Origin: Aureococcus anophagefferens
Lineage: Eukaryota > Sar > Pelagophyceae > Pelagomonadales > Pelagomonadaceae
Assembly: GCF_000186865.1 (NCBI RefSeq)
Contig: NW_008705573.1
Span: 268,685-332,684 of the forward strand
Direction of reading: 5' to 3'
DNA: 64,000 nt
Shown here: one piece after another, positions 1 to 8,539 of the stretch
How the letters are laid out: every line of letters starts with the position of its first letter
Position numbering within the stretch: position 1 is the first letter of the stretch
The notes under the pieces: model-generated
What the model saw: the letters and a program-made list of their open reading frames with translations, nothing else
Told to the model about the DNA's origin: nothing
Database searches by the model: none
Translations under genes and position numbers: made by a program

Positions 1-93
1 GAGGTAGGTGCTCCGCCCGAGATGAGGCTGTATGCGCTCGAGCACCAGATTCGCGAACGGGTCAAAAATGTCGTTGTCGCTGGAAATTTCTAG
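1..93 (+). other. Possible 3' end of a gene at the left edge
   Basis: The first 93 bases are open in frame 1 and end at a TAG at 91-93. The roughly 30 codons give an unremarkable mixed peptide ending in VVVAGNF. It could be the last exon of a gene starting outside the window. No family is recognised and an open frame this short can occur by chance, so this is only a possibility. Confidence 0.2.
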
Positions 94-886
94 CCGGAGG
101 CCACGTAGATCTCATACGACGACGATGGTGTGCTCGGGCTCGTCGCCGTGGACGTTGGTGACGAGAATCGCAGCGGCAGAGATCATTCGGTAGGGCTGCA
201 GTGTATGGGGTCCGCGATCCACGACTTCAACACGTTTTCCGAGGTCACACGACGCTTCCGGACCGAGTATATGACCCACCGGAGGGATGTGGCCAGCGCC
301 TCGCACGTGTGGCGCTCCGGATGCCCGCGGTCAACGCGTCGGGAATGTCGTCGGCGCCGAGCTTCGGCCGCGCGCGCAGTCACGTTTTGGGCCCGCACGC
401 ATCGAACCAAGCACGCGGAATCTCTTATACCATCACTAAGGACCCGCACACGCCCCAAACGAGCCAGAAGCAGCGTTTCCGACGAGTCCGCACTCGGGCC
501 TCTGAGAGCGTGGGCCGCCTACCGCTGTCACGCGACCGTTTTGAGCCGCGAAGTCGCCATCACGAACGGTTGGAACGGCTCCGCGCCCTCGTGGGGTACA
601 TGCGCCGCGGCCGGGGCCGTTTTTCCTTCGGCTACCGCGGCCTACGCGCCGCTTTGAGGCCCATCGAGGGCTAATCGGGTGTTCACCACCCAAAGGTTTG
701 GGTGTGCGCGAGCCAGCGATGCAGCCGGGCCTCGATGCCTAGGCCTGCTCGACCGGCTCCGAGTACTAGTCGATGCGCATGCCGTCCGCGTACGCGTCCG
801 TCCGACGCCCGTCGAACGCCTCGTCGATTAAGCCCTCGAACGCGAGCCCAACGCGCCGCGGCGCCCCGACCGGCCTCCAGCATTAG
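94..886. other. Gene-poor stretch, no supported gene
   Basis: Several overlapping open frames occur on both strands, but none has a recognisable domain or a clearly better codon pattern than its rivals. The minus frame at 112-306 reads somewhat like protein (ends in HTIVVV) and might be a degraded exon. The rest looks like arginine-rich noise from GC-rich DNA. The 3' end of the ABCF gene begins at 887. Confidence 0.5.
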
Positions 887-3028
887 TCACGTCGCCCCCT
901 TGTCCTTGAGCGTCTTCTTCTTGTAGGCGTCGAAGTCGCCGTCGAAGCGCCGCACCTTGCCCTTGCCGACGACCCAAAGCGCGTCGCAGACCGCGGCGAG
1001 GAAGTGCTGGTCGTGCGAGACGACGAGGACGCCGCCGCGGAAGCTCTTGAGCGCCCCCGCCAGGGCGTCGATGGCGTCCATGTCGAGGTGGTTCGTCGGC
1101 TCGTCGAGGACGACGACGTGCGGCCTCGCGAAGGCGAGGAGCGCGAACGCGACGCGCGACTTCTGGCCGCCCGACATGAGCGCGCAGGGCTTGAGCTGCA
1201 GATCGCCGTCGATCATGAACTGGCCCAGGTGCCCCCGGACCTCCGCCTCGGACGCGCTCTTGAAGCGCCGGAGCACGTTCTCGATGGGCGACAGGTTCAG
1301 ATCGAGCTGGTCCGCGTGGTGCTGCGTGAAAAATTCGACCTTGAGCTGCTGCTTCCGGTGGACCTCGCCCGCCCGCGGCTTAATCTCGCCCAATAGCAGC
1401 TTCAGCAGCGTCGACTTGCCGCTGCCGTTGGGCCCGACGATGGCGACGCGGCTCTTGTCGTCGACGTCGAAGTCGACGTTTTCGAACAACGACGGCCCGT
1501 CGCCGTAGCCGAAGGCGCAGGTCTCGGCCTGGAGCATGGGCCGCGACAGCGGCTCCGCGGCGGGGATGGCGAAGGTCCAGGGCTTCGCGTCCCTGGGCTC
1601 GTCCGGCGCCTCCGCGTCCATCTTCTCCACCGTTTTGATGCGGCTCTGGACGATGGACGCGCGCTTCGCGTTGTAGCGGAACTTGTCGATGAACTCCTGG
1701 ATGTGGGCCCGCTGGTCCACGTAGGCGTCGTACTCGCGGCGCGCGCGCGCCGCGGCCTCGTCCCTGGCTTTCACGTACGCGTCGTAGTCGCCGCGGAACG
1801 GCACGAGCCGCTGGTCCTTGAAGACGACGCAGTCCGTGCAGACCGCGTTCAGGAACGACCGGTCGTGCGACACGAGGACCAGCGTGTGCTTGAACGTGTG
1901 CACGAGGTAGTGCTCGAGCCAGATGCAGGCCTCCAAGTCTAAATGGTTCGTCGGCTCGTCGAGGAGCAGCAAGTCGGGGCTCACGAAGAGCGCGCCGGCC
2001 AACGCCGTCCGCACGCGCCAGCCCCCCGACAGCGACGACAGCGGCGCGACCTGCTTCTCCTCGGAGAAGCCCAGGCCGTGGAGGATCGCCGACGCGCGCG
2101 CGTGCGCCGTCGACGCGTCGAGAGATTCCAACTGCTGCGCGATGCTCGCCAATTCCGCGTGGGCCGCCACGGCCGCCGCGGGCTCCATGCCCTCCAGCCC
2201 CGCGGAGAGCTCGCGCTCGCGCGCGCCCAGCGCCGCGAGCTCCGCGTCCGCGGAGAGCACCGCGTCGACGACCCGGACGCCCTCGGCGCCCGGCGCGACC
2301 TCCTGGCGCACGTGCAAGACGCGCAGGTGGCGCGGGAACTTGGGCAGGTCGAAGGCCGCCATGTGGCGCAGCAACGTCGTCTTCCCGACGCCGTTCGGCC
2401 CCACCAGGCCGTAGCGCCGCCGGTACGCGAGATGCAGGTCCGCGGATCGCAGGAGGCAGCTGCCCCCGAAGTAGACGTCAAAGTCCGTCACGTGGATGTC
2501 GCGCGACCCGGAGCCGGCGCCGTCGCGCTCGGGCACGGTCATGGCCGCGACGCCGCCGCCGCCGTGGTCGCTCGCCGCCATCTGGTCGTCGAAGGCCGCG
2601 CGCGCGCGCTCGACGTCGCGCGCGGCCTTGCGCTCCGCGCGCTTCGACGTCGCCGCGGCCGCGCCGTCCGTGGCCTCGTTGTAGGACACCTTGGGCTTGC
2701 CCCAGGCCTCCTCGTTGTCCAGGCGCGCGCGCTCCTCGGCCTCGAAGCTCCGCGTCGACGCGCCGAGCGTCACCGGCGCGGTCAGCAGCGCGAGGTCGTC
2801 GTCGTCGCCGGCGTCCGCGCTTTCGGCGACGGTCCGCAGCCGCGCCGCGACGGCGTTCGCGGCGTCCTCGTCGTCGACGCCGGCGCCCTCGAGGAACTCG
2901 GGCAGCGCCTCCCACTCGCCGGCCTCGGCGAGGCCCACGACGTAGTCCACCGTGTCCTCGTCGTCGACGCCGGCCGACGCCAGCAGCGCCGCGAGCGACG
3001 CTTTCGTCGCGTCGGAGAACTCGCTCAT
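887..3028 (-). CDS. ABC-F family ATPase (GCN20/ABCF3-like), 713 aa
   Basis: This is a soluble twin-cassette ABC-F protein without membrane segments. The family acts on ribosomes and in translation control; the GCN20/ABCF3 branch helps activate the eIF2-alpha kinase Gcn2. Walker A GPNGVGKTT lies near residue 208, signature LSGGW near 333 and LLLDEPTNHLD follows. The second cassette has GPNGSGKST near 530, MSGGQKSR near 617 and VVLDEPTNHLD. A charged linker separates the cassettes. The first 100 residues carry two similar VDDED-containing helical segments, like the N-terminal extension of ABCF3. The frame is open further upstream, but the ATG at 3026-3028 (MSEFSD) is preferred because the extension is compositionally unlike the family. 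Single exon. The exact subfamily is inferred. Confidence 0.93.
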   Translation of the reverse strand: MSEFSDATKASLAALLASAGVDDEDTVDYVVGLAEAGEWEALPEFLEGAGVDDEDAANAVAARLRTVAESADAGDDDDLALLTAPVTLGASTRSFEAEERARLDNEEAWGKPKVSYNEATDGAAAATSKRAERKAARDVERARAAFDDQMAASDHGGGGVAAMTVPERDGAGSGSRDIHVTDFDVYFGGSCLLRSADLHLAYRRRYGLVGPNGVGKTTLLRHMAAFDLPKFPRHLRVLHVRQEVAPGAEGVRVVDAVLSADAELAALGARERELSAGLEGMEPAAAVAAHAELASIAQQLESLDASTAHARASAILHGLGFSEEKQVAPLSSLSGGWRVRTALAGALFVSPDLLLLDEPTNHLDLEACIWLEHYLVHTFKHTLVLVSHDRSFLNAVCTDCVVFKDQRLVPFRGDYDAYVKARDEAAARARREYDAYVDQRAHIQEFIDKFRYNAKRASIVQSRIKTVEKMDAEAPDEPRDAKPWTFAIPAAEPLSRPMLQAETCAFGYGDGPSLFENVDFDVDDKSRVAIVGPNGSGKSTLLKLLLGEIKPRAGEVHRKQQLKVEFFTQHHADQLDLNLSPIENVLRRFKSASEAEVRGHLGQFMIDGDLQLKPCALMSGGQKSRVAFALLAFARPHVVVLDEPTNHLDMDAIDALAGALKSFRGGVLVVSHDQHFLAAVCDALWVVGKGKVRRFDGDFDAYKKKTLKDKGAT

Positions 3029-3223
3029 TGTGAACGCTGCTGCCGCGCGGGCTGGGCGCTGCCTGCGGCGCACGACGCTGGCGGCGACGGCAGAGCTCAA
3101 CAATCGATCGACGAGGTTCAACCATTTGACGTTGAAGTCCAAAAAACGCTCTTCCCAGCCCCACAACCGACGACAACAACGCACCAAGGGGCTCAAAAAA
3201 ACAAACGAATGCCGTGCTTTTTC

Positions 3224-3664
3224 TTAGGACTGGTCGCCGGGCGACGCGTCTCCGCGGCGGTCCGGCGCCGTCGTCGAGAACGACGCGAGGACGGGCCGCA
3301 GCAGCGACGGCGGAAAGGGCGGTCGCCTATCGCGCGATTTCACGCCCTTCAAGAGGCGCGGCTGCGAGCCGAAGACGTTTCTGTGGAGGAAGCAGTGGTA
3401 GCGCAGCGTCTCGTCGCCGCCGTCGCCGCGCGGCGCCGTCGTCTCGATGGAGACCACCTCCGCGGTGCAGTCCCAGGTGCCGCGCTCGCCGCAGTCGAAC
3501 TCGCACGTGCCGTCGTCGTAGAAGGAGAGGGTGCGCGGCCGCGCCCGGCCCCAGCGCGTCTCGCGGATGGGCCAGGGGTTCGCCGCCGGCAGGTCTGGAC
3601 TCAGGCCGGCGCGCGCGGCGCCGCACAGCGTCGCTGCGACGGCAGCGATGAATTTAACTTTCAT
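3224..3664 (-). CDS. Small secreted protein, Cys-containing, 146 aa
   Basis: The start at 3662-3664 gives a clear signal peptide: Met-Lys, a hydrophobic stretch and an Ala-X-Ala cleavage site (ARAG) near residue 20. The mature part has a short motif rich in Asp, Gly and Cys (DDGTCEFDCGERGTWDC) followed by a Ser/Pro/Arg-rich tail. No catalytic family is recognised. It is divergent from the Hsp33 gene with 191 bp between the starts, so the two may share a promoter region. The open frame extends upstream to 3841, but the extension lacks protein-like character. Extracellular or endomembrane location is inferred from the signal peptide. Confidence 0.6.
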   Translation of the reverse strand: MKVKFIAAVAATLCGAARAGLSPDLPAANPWPIRETRWGRARPRTLSFYDDGTCEFDCGERGTWDCTAEVVSIETTAPRGDGGDETLRYHCFLHRNVFGSQPRLLKGVKSRDRRPPFPPSLLRPVLASFSTTAPDRRGDASPGDQS

Positions 3665-3855
3665 CGCTTCTAGCAGCGGTACTGCGGCGCGTCGTGGGCG
3701 GCCAGCGAGGCTGCCGGAGGCGCTGCGGCGCGTGGTTGAGGCTGTACTTGCCACAACAAAGCAGCGATCGATTGCAGTCGCAGTTCGATGGTCCGTCCCT
3801 GACGCAGTCATCGTCAAGCGGCGCGACCACTGCTGACACACGCTCTCGCATCGTG

Positions 3856-5064
3856 ATGCGACTGCTCATGCTCGCCGCGACGACGACGGCGCTGCGCTGC
3901 GGCCTGCGCGTCCAGCGCACGCGCGCGCGCCGGCTCGCGACGCGCCTGCCCGACGCGCCGAACCTGCGCCTCCTCGACGGGTCGGACGAGCTGCGGCGCG
4001 GCCTCAGCGCCGACGGCTTCGTCAGCGCCAAGGCCGTCGACGTGACGCGCGCCGTGCGGGAGATCTCCGAGCTCCAGGAGTGTCTGCCGCTGGCCGCCAC
4101 GGCGCTCGGCCGGGCCATCGCGTCCGTCGTGCTCATCGCCGACGGCCTCGAGGCCGACGAGACGTTCCAGGTGCGCTTCGTCGGCGACGGCCCGCTCCGG
4201 GGCGTCTTCGCGGTCTGCAACGGCGCGCTGGAGACGCGCGGCTACGTCGGAAATCCGAAAGTCGCGCTCGACGGCGGCGTCAAGAGCGGCGTCGGCGCGG
4301 GCCAGCTGCAGGTCGTGCGGCTGAAGAACCTGCCCGGCGAGGAGGAGCTGTCGCCCTACAGCTCCGTCGTCGAGATCACCTCCGGCGAGATCGCCGAGGA
4401 CATCAACTACTACGTCGCGACGTCCGAGCAGCGCGAGGGCGCGCTCTCCGCAGGCGTGTCCTTCAGCGACCTCGACGCCGTCGACGGCTGCGGCGGCTGG
4501 CGCGTCGAGCTCCTGCCGGGCGCGCCCCAGGCCGTCGCCGAGCACCTGCTCAAGAACATCCAGCGAGTCATCGACGAGAAGGTGACGACGACGTCCGTGC
4601 TCAAGGCGGGCAACACGTGCGAGGCCGTGCTCCGCGCGTCGACCGGCGCCGTTTTTTGTTCTCTTCCGACCGCGCGGATGATGCGGGCACAAATCGTATT
4701 TTAGACTACGGATCATCCGTGACCGAGACATTTTATCAGCTCCTTGTGACGCGCGCCCCTCGACCCGCGGTCCCCACGACGGGTTCGCGGACCGCCCCGC
4801 GACCGCCTTCCGTTCGCAGGCCTGCTCCTCGACGGCATGGAGCCGCAGCTCGACTTCGACGTCAAGCACCCGGCGTTCAAGTGCGACTGCGGCATCGACC
4901 GGGTCTACCGAGTGCTGGCGCTCCTGCCCCGCGACGAGATCCAGGATATCCTCGACCAGAACGACAAGATCGAGGCGCGCTGCGAGTTCTGCTCGCGGCT
5001 CTACTCGCTCGGCAAGGACGAGATCGCCGCGCACTTCGCGCGCGTCGACGTGGAGGACGAGTAA
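3856..5064 (+). CDS. Hsp33 redox-regulated chaperone, organelle-targeted
   Basis: This is a homologue of bacterial Hsp33 (HslO), a holdase activated when its zinc-bound cysteines are oxidised. Exon 1 (3856-4633) encodes a basic presequence and the Hsp33 core; exon 2 (4820-5064) encodes the C-terminal zinc domain with CDC and CEFC, the four expected cysteines. The 186-nt intron must leave phase 1, and the best join is a GC donor (GCGCGT at 4634) to CAG at 4819. This gives a seam of AVLR then LLLDG that aligns with the family without insertion. The Met at 3856 starts a short hydrophobic and Arg-rich leader, suggesting plastid or mitochondrial import. The spliced product is about 340 aa. Family assignment is firm; the splice site is inferred. 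Confidence 0.9.
4634..4819 (+). other. Intron of Hsp33 gene, GC-AG type
   Basis: The frame of exon 1 runs into a stop at 4702-4704, and the missing zinc domain resumes after a pyrimidine-rich tract ending CAG at 4817-4819. The only GT in the required phase would add about seven residues that the family lacks. The GC at 4634-4635, in context GCGCGTC, gives an exact fit. Confidence 0.7.
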
Positions 5065-5074
5065 CGGAATTAGA

Positions 5075-6067
5075 TTAGTCGACGGCGAGCGCGCGCAGGG
5101 GCGCCGCCGGCGACTCGACGTCGTCGTCCTTCTCGGAGATGGACGACGCCCACCAGGCCCGGCGCCGCTCGAGCTCGGCCCGGTCCGCGGCCGCGAGGAG
5201 CGTCGCGTCGACGCCGTCCAGGGTCCGCGCGACCGTCCGGAACCGGCGGAAGGTGACGCTCAGGCGCCGCGACCGCGCGACGACGTCGCCGACGGCGCAC
5301 GCCGCGGCGTCGCGGTTGCGGACGAGGCCGTCGACGGCGTCGGCCGGCACGGCGGCGATGGCGTGCTCGAGGCCCTCGTAGGCGTCGCCGGAGAAGGCCA
5401 GCAGGCTCCGCGGGCGCAGGACGACGGACGCGACGCGCTCGCCGCGCCGCGAGAAGTCGAGGCGCGCGGACGACCCGAGCGACACGACGACCGCGAGGCC
5501 CTCGTAGAGCGGGCCGTCGCGGTGCGCGTCGATGCCGCCGCCGGCCGCGTACTCGTTGACGAGCGCCTGCTGCGGCGCGCGGCCGCCGAAGTAGGCGGCG
5601 ACGCGCGCCGCGAGGCCGGCGAGGCACGGCGGCAGCGGCTCCGCCCACGCGCCGGACGGATGCGGCGCGCCGCCGGCGGATAGCACGCGGCGCCGCGGCG
5701 TCGCGACCCAGCCCGGGAGCGCGCGGCAGCCGGCGGCGAGCGCCGTCGCCTCGGCTTCCGACAGGAACTCCGGGTGGTAGCGCACGACGCCGGGGCAGGG
5801 CGCGGGCAAGGGCGGCGCCAGGGTCGTAGCGGCGCGCGATTCGCTGGTCGGCCGCGCGAGGGTGCGCTGTTTGCGCGCTTCGCGGCGCGCGGCGGCGTAG
5901 GCCGCCTGCATGTCCAAGGCCGTAGCCATGTTTGGCAATAGATTTGCGGCGGCGAGGCTTTCGAGCCGCGCGAGAATATTACGGCGGTGCGAGGCTTTCG
6001 AGCCGCGCACCCAAGGCAGATCCGCCTTCCGCTTCGCGCCAAGACCGATGCCCCGCGGTGTCGCCAT
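5075..6067 (-). CDS. AlkB-like 2OG-Fe(II) dioxygenase (ALKBH6-like)
   Basis: AlkB-family dioxygenases use iron and 2-oxoglutarate to remove alkyl groups from nucleic acids or proteins. The product shows VNEYAAGGGIDAHRDGP with the HxD iron pair, then LAVVVSLGSS, the distal histidine in EGLEHAI, and the 2-oxoglutarate-binding arginine region SVTFRRFR. This order and spacing match the ALKBH family, closest to ALKBH6 by eye. Two starts are in frame: ATG at 6067 (330 aa, with a basic leader) and ATG at 5929 (284 aa). The stretch between them holds a 20-bp repeat at 5952 and 5989, and the 6067 start sits 15 bp from a MITE, so the shorter form may be the original one. It lies tail-to-tail with the Hsp33 gene, 10 bp apart. 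Confidence 0.82.
   Translation of the reverse strand: MATPRGIGLGAKRKADLPWVRGSKASHRRNILARLESLAAANLLPNMATALDMQAAYAAARREARKQRTLARPTSESRAATTLAPPLPAPCPGVVRYHPEFLSEAEATALAAGCRALPGWVATPRRRVLSAGGAPHPSGAWAEPLPPCLAGLAARVAAYFGGRAPQQALVNEYAAGGGIDAHRDGPLYEGLAVVVSLGSSARLDFSRRGERVASVVLRPRSLLAFSGDAYEGLEHAIAAVPADAVDGLVRNRDAAACAVGDVVARSRRLSVTFRRFRTVARTLDGVDATLLAAADRAELERRRAWWASSISEKDDDVESPAAPLRALAVD
5952..6008. repeat. 20-bp direct repeat, period 37
   Basis: The 20-mer GCGAGGCTTTCGAGCCGCGC occurs at 5952-5971 and again at 5989-6008. The two copies are read in different frames within the N-terminal extension of the AlkB-like frame, which argues that this part is recent or not translated. Confidence 0.85.
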
Positions 6068-6081
6068 TCAGCATTGCCGTA

Positions 6082-6578
6082 CTGGGTTTTACGATAACGT
6101 TGTCGCGCGAGGTTTTCATCGACGTCGAGGTTTCCGTCGAGATTTCGGTGTCCATCGAGGTTTTGGACGAGGTTATGGTGTGCGTCGCGGCTTTGGTCGC
6201 GGTTTCTGTCGTGGTTCCGCACTGTCGGCGCTCTTCGGCGTGCACTGTCGGCCTCGCTCCGCGCGCGCGGCGCTCTCGCGCGGCCGCGCGACCTTCAAAC
6301 ACCCAGCACTCGCGCCACGAGCGCGCGGGGCAGCCTCTCGCGCGGGAAAGACGGTTGAAATCGATCTCAGCATCTGCGGGCTCCCGAGACAAGCGGGTTG
6401 GTGTTTTGGAATGCCCGACCCCGAATTCCCACTGCGAAGTGTGCTCAGTTTTCCTCTCCGTGGCCTAGGGCACGCCAAAACCAGCGTCGAATACCTTGCT
6501 CGCAACCAAAACCATTGCCAAAACCTTGATGAAAACCTTCATCGACATGTTTTACGACAACGTTATCGTAAAACCCAG
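6082..6578. mobile_element. MITE-like element, 497 bp, TA target duplication
   Basis: The ends are a perfect inverted repeat. The 25 bp at 6081-6105 (ACTGGGTTTTACGATAAC and on) are the exact reverse complement of 6555-6579. TA dinucleotides flank both ends (6080-6081 and 6579-6580), as expected for Tc1/mariner-type insertions. Further inside, both arms carry the same AGGTTTTCATC motif, and the left arm is full of degenerate GAGGTTT-like repeats. No transposase frame is present, so it is nonautonomous. It lies just 5' of the AlkB-like gene and may have displaced its original promoter. The superfamily is inferred from TSD and termini only. Confidence 0.8.
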
Positions 6579-6833
6579 TAAAGAGATCGTAAAGGTGCAC
6601 CGTCGTTCCTCGGCTGAGCTCCGCCATTCAGCCTTCCTCGTCGTCCCGCCCCATCTGCAGAACCGGGGCAGCGTTCTCGCGTCGGGGGCGTCCGAGGTGC
6701 GCGGGACGGCAGCCGCGACCAACCATCTGCGCCCAGAGCCGGGGAAGCGTCATCATGGCACGGCGCAGTTGATCATGATGCCTCGGCCAGACTCGGTCGG
6801 AGGACCAGAAAGACTTAGGCGCCCCGCGCGCGC
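6579..6833. other. Short spacer, no gene seen
   Basis: Between the MITE and the zinc-ribbon-like fragment there is no credible frame. Open frames here are short and lack domain signal. Confidence 0.5.
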
Positions 6834-7284
6834 CTAACGCCCCCGACGCGGGTTGGTGTCGTTCACCAAGTGGCAATTCGCGCACTTGAGGAACGACATG
6901 TCCTCGTGCGTCTCCTTGAGGATCACGGGCTTCGCGGACTCGGGGCACAACTTCCGACACGCGCCGCTGACGCCGTCGTCGTCCTTGCCGCACGACGAGC
7001 GCCACTTCAGGTGCTCCGTCGCCTTGTGGTAGGAAGGCGTGCTTCGTCGTCGGGTTCTTGCGCGGTGCGAAGTGGCCGAGCGCGACGCGCGCGTCCAGCA
7101 ACTTCGTAGCGCAGACGCTCCTACGCTGGTTGCACGAGAGCCGCGGCGGCGGGACGGCCGCCGAGTCCTTCGCCTTGCGCTTGCAGCGCTTGAAGCGCTT
7201 GATCTTCTCGGCCTTGGCCGTCTCGGCGTCGAGCTCCTCCGCGCGCGCGCGATGGGCTTCTTCTGCAGCAGCTAGAGGCCGCAC
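6834..7284 (-). pseudogene. Broken gene with zinc-ribbon-like C-terminus
   Basis: Read on the minus strand, the 5' half is a charged helical region rich in Lys, Arg, Glu and Ala (AKAEKIKRFKRCKRKAKD). The 3' half in another frame reads as a convincing peptide with SSCGKDDDG, GACRKLCPES and LKCANCHLVNDTNPRRG, ending at TAG (6834-6836). The Cys spacing suggests a small zinc-binding fold. The two halves are in different frames around 7030, and no intron with acceptable sites and length joins them. It is therefore probably a decayed gene or carries an assembly error. No family is named. It sits in a patch of repeats and fragments. Confidence 0.4.
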
Positions 7285-7949
7285 TGCGCAGCAAGCATCC
7301 AGCTTTCAGTATACATGAAGCAGACGATCCTTCAGCGATGGTAAACGCTCTGTCGGATAAAGAAGGCTAGCTACCATTGTGCAAATGGAAAGATGGGCCC
7401 ACATGCCGTGGGCCCTGAGTTTGTTCAAAAGGGCGAGAAAAAGGGGCAACCTTCGCCCATCCGAGCGGACTACGCTGCGAAAGTTCGCGCTCTCGCAACG
7501 AACCGTTACCTTCATAGGCTGCTCTCAGCGCTACAAGATGGCCAGGTTGGCCTCAAGTCGCTCCAGGCGATCTCTAAGGACCCATATGGCAATGTCATTG
7601 CAGCAAAGGTGGACGCGCATGGGAACGTCACACCTCGAGGCGACGCAGCTGGACCATGCCGGCGCTGTGCACCTGCAGCGCACGCACGTCGGACGCGCTA
7701 AAGTGCTCCCACGCTTCATTCGGAACAGCCCGCAGGTCCGGCGCGAAGGCGCAGACCTCGCCGTAGATGCCTCCATCCAGCAGCACCCGTTCGCCGGCAT
7801 GGACGACGCCATCGAGGGCCAGCACGAAAAAAGACTGCGCGAGCGGGCGCGGTTTTTGAAGAACGGCAAGCTTTGCGGCCTCCATTCCGTGTCGCTAGAG
7901 CTTAGGAACGGACTTAAGAGTCTCTTAAGTGCCTACTACTAGGATTAAG
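7285..7949. other. Gene-poor stretch with weak open frames
   Basis: Composition is less GC-rich than the neighbours. A plus frame at 7393-7701 and a minus frame at 7628-7885 (containing FFVLALDGVVHAGERVLLDG) read somewhat like protein, but they overlap and no family is recognised. Either could be a decayed gene. I do not support a functional gene here. Confidence 0.4.
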
Positions 7950-7954
7950 CTAAG

Positions 7955-8130
7955 TTATTATTATTATTATTGGTGATTTAGCGTCGGAGGAGCCGCATGC
8001 CCAAGAGCACACACGGCCTGTAGGCCTCGGACGGAAGAAGTTGAAGTAGGTGGGGCAGCTGCCCCCCAGCAGGGGCCGAAGGCCCACGGGGGGAGGATCA
8101 GCCTCCCCGGCGCCACAAGTGGCGAAGCTT
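7955..8130 (-). repeat. Hairpin-rich retroposon-like repeat with (AAT)n tail
   Basis: Five compact perfect hairpins follow one another: 8015-8026, 8052-8065 (GGGGCAGCTGCCCC), 8073-8085, 8090-8108 and 8111-8124. On the minus strand they are followed by an AAT-repeat tail (about 7955-7972 on the plus strand, ATTATTATT). A structured body ending in a simple-repeat tail is typical of SINE-like or LINE-tail retroposons. No clear target duplication was found. The identity is inference; the hairpins and tail are seen directly. Confidence 0.45.
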
Positions 8131-8134
8131 ATAG

Positions 8135-8518
8135 TCATTTCTTACTGCCCATCATCGTGACGTTGCGGGAGACGGAGAGCGACGCGAGGCGCCGCTCGTC
8201 CTCCGCGTCAAGGTCGTCCCCGAGCGCGTCCTCGGGCTCCGGCGGCGGCGGGCTTTCGGGTTGGACCGGCCCGTCGCCGCGGCGGTAGAAGTCGAGGCTC
8301 GCGTCGGCGTCCGCGCGGCTCCGCGCGTCGAAGGCCGCGCGGTCCGTCGCCATGAGGCGCGCGGCCTCGACGTTCGCGGGCGACGCCGCGTCGAGCGCCG
8401 TCGGGTCGCAGAGGAGGCTCTGGAGGCTCAGCAACAACACGCGGATCGACGCCGCGGGCCGGGCGTCCAGTACTCGGACGGCCGACCCGCGGCCTTCGAG
8501 GCTAGGCCGCTCCGATTG
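8135..8518 (-). pseudogene. Truncated ubiquitin-conjugating enzyme (E2) 3' fragment
   Basis: The minus frame reads VLLLSLQSLLCDP followed by ASPANVEAARLMATDRAAF, matching the C-terminal half of E2 enzymes (VLLSIQSLLxDPNP...SPANxEAAxLY). The E2 core with the HPN motif and catalytic cysteine is absent. Upstream the frame soon meets a stop at 8519-8521, and the next gene ends at 8540. The fragment ends with an acidic tail and a stop at 8135-8137. It is most simply a truncated gene copy; an exon of a gene with a large intron around its neighbour seems unlikely. Confidence 0.55.
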
Positions 8519-8539
8519 TTAGTAGGGCCCGTCGCCGCC

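Noticed and set aside
1943..3673. Long plus-strand open frames antisense to ABCF and other genes (for example 576 aa here)
   Set aside because: GC-rich DNA gives long stop-free antisense frames. Their products are Arg/Ala/Val-rich without domains, while the other strand has conserved families.
7628..7885. Minus-strand frame with a plausible peptide
   Set aside because: No family match, no splice partners and it overlaps another frame; kept only as a comment on the region.
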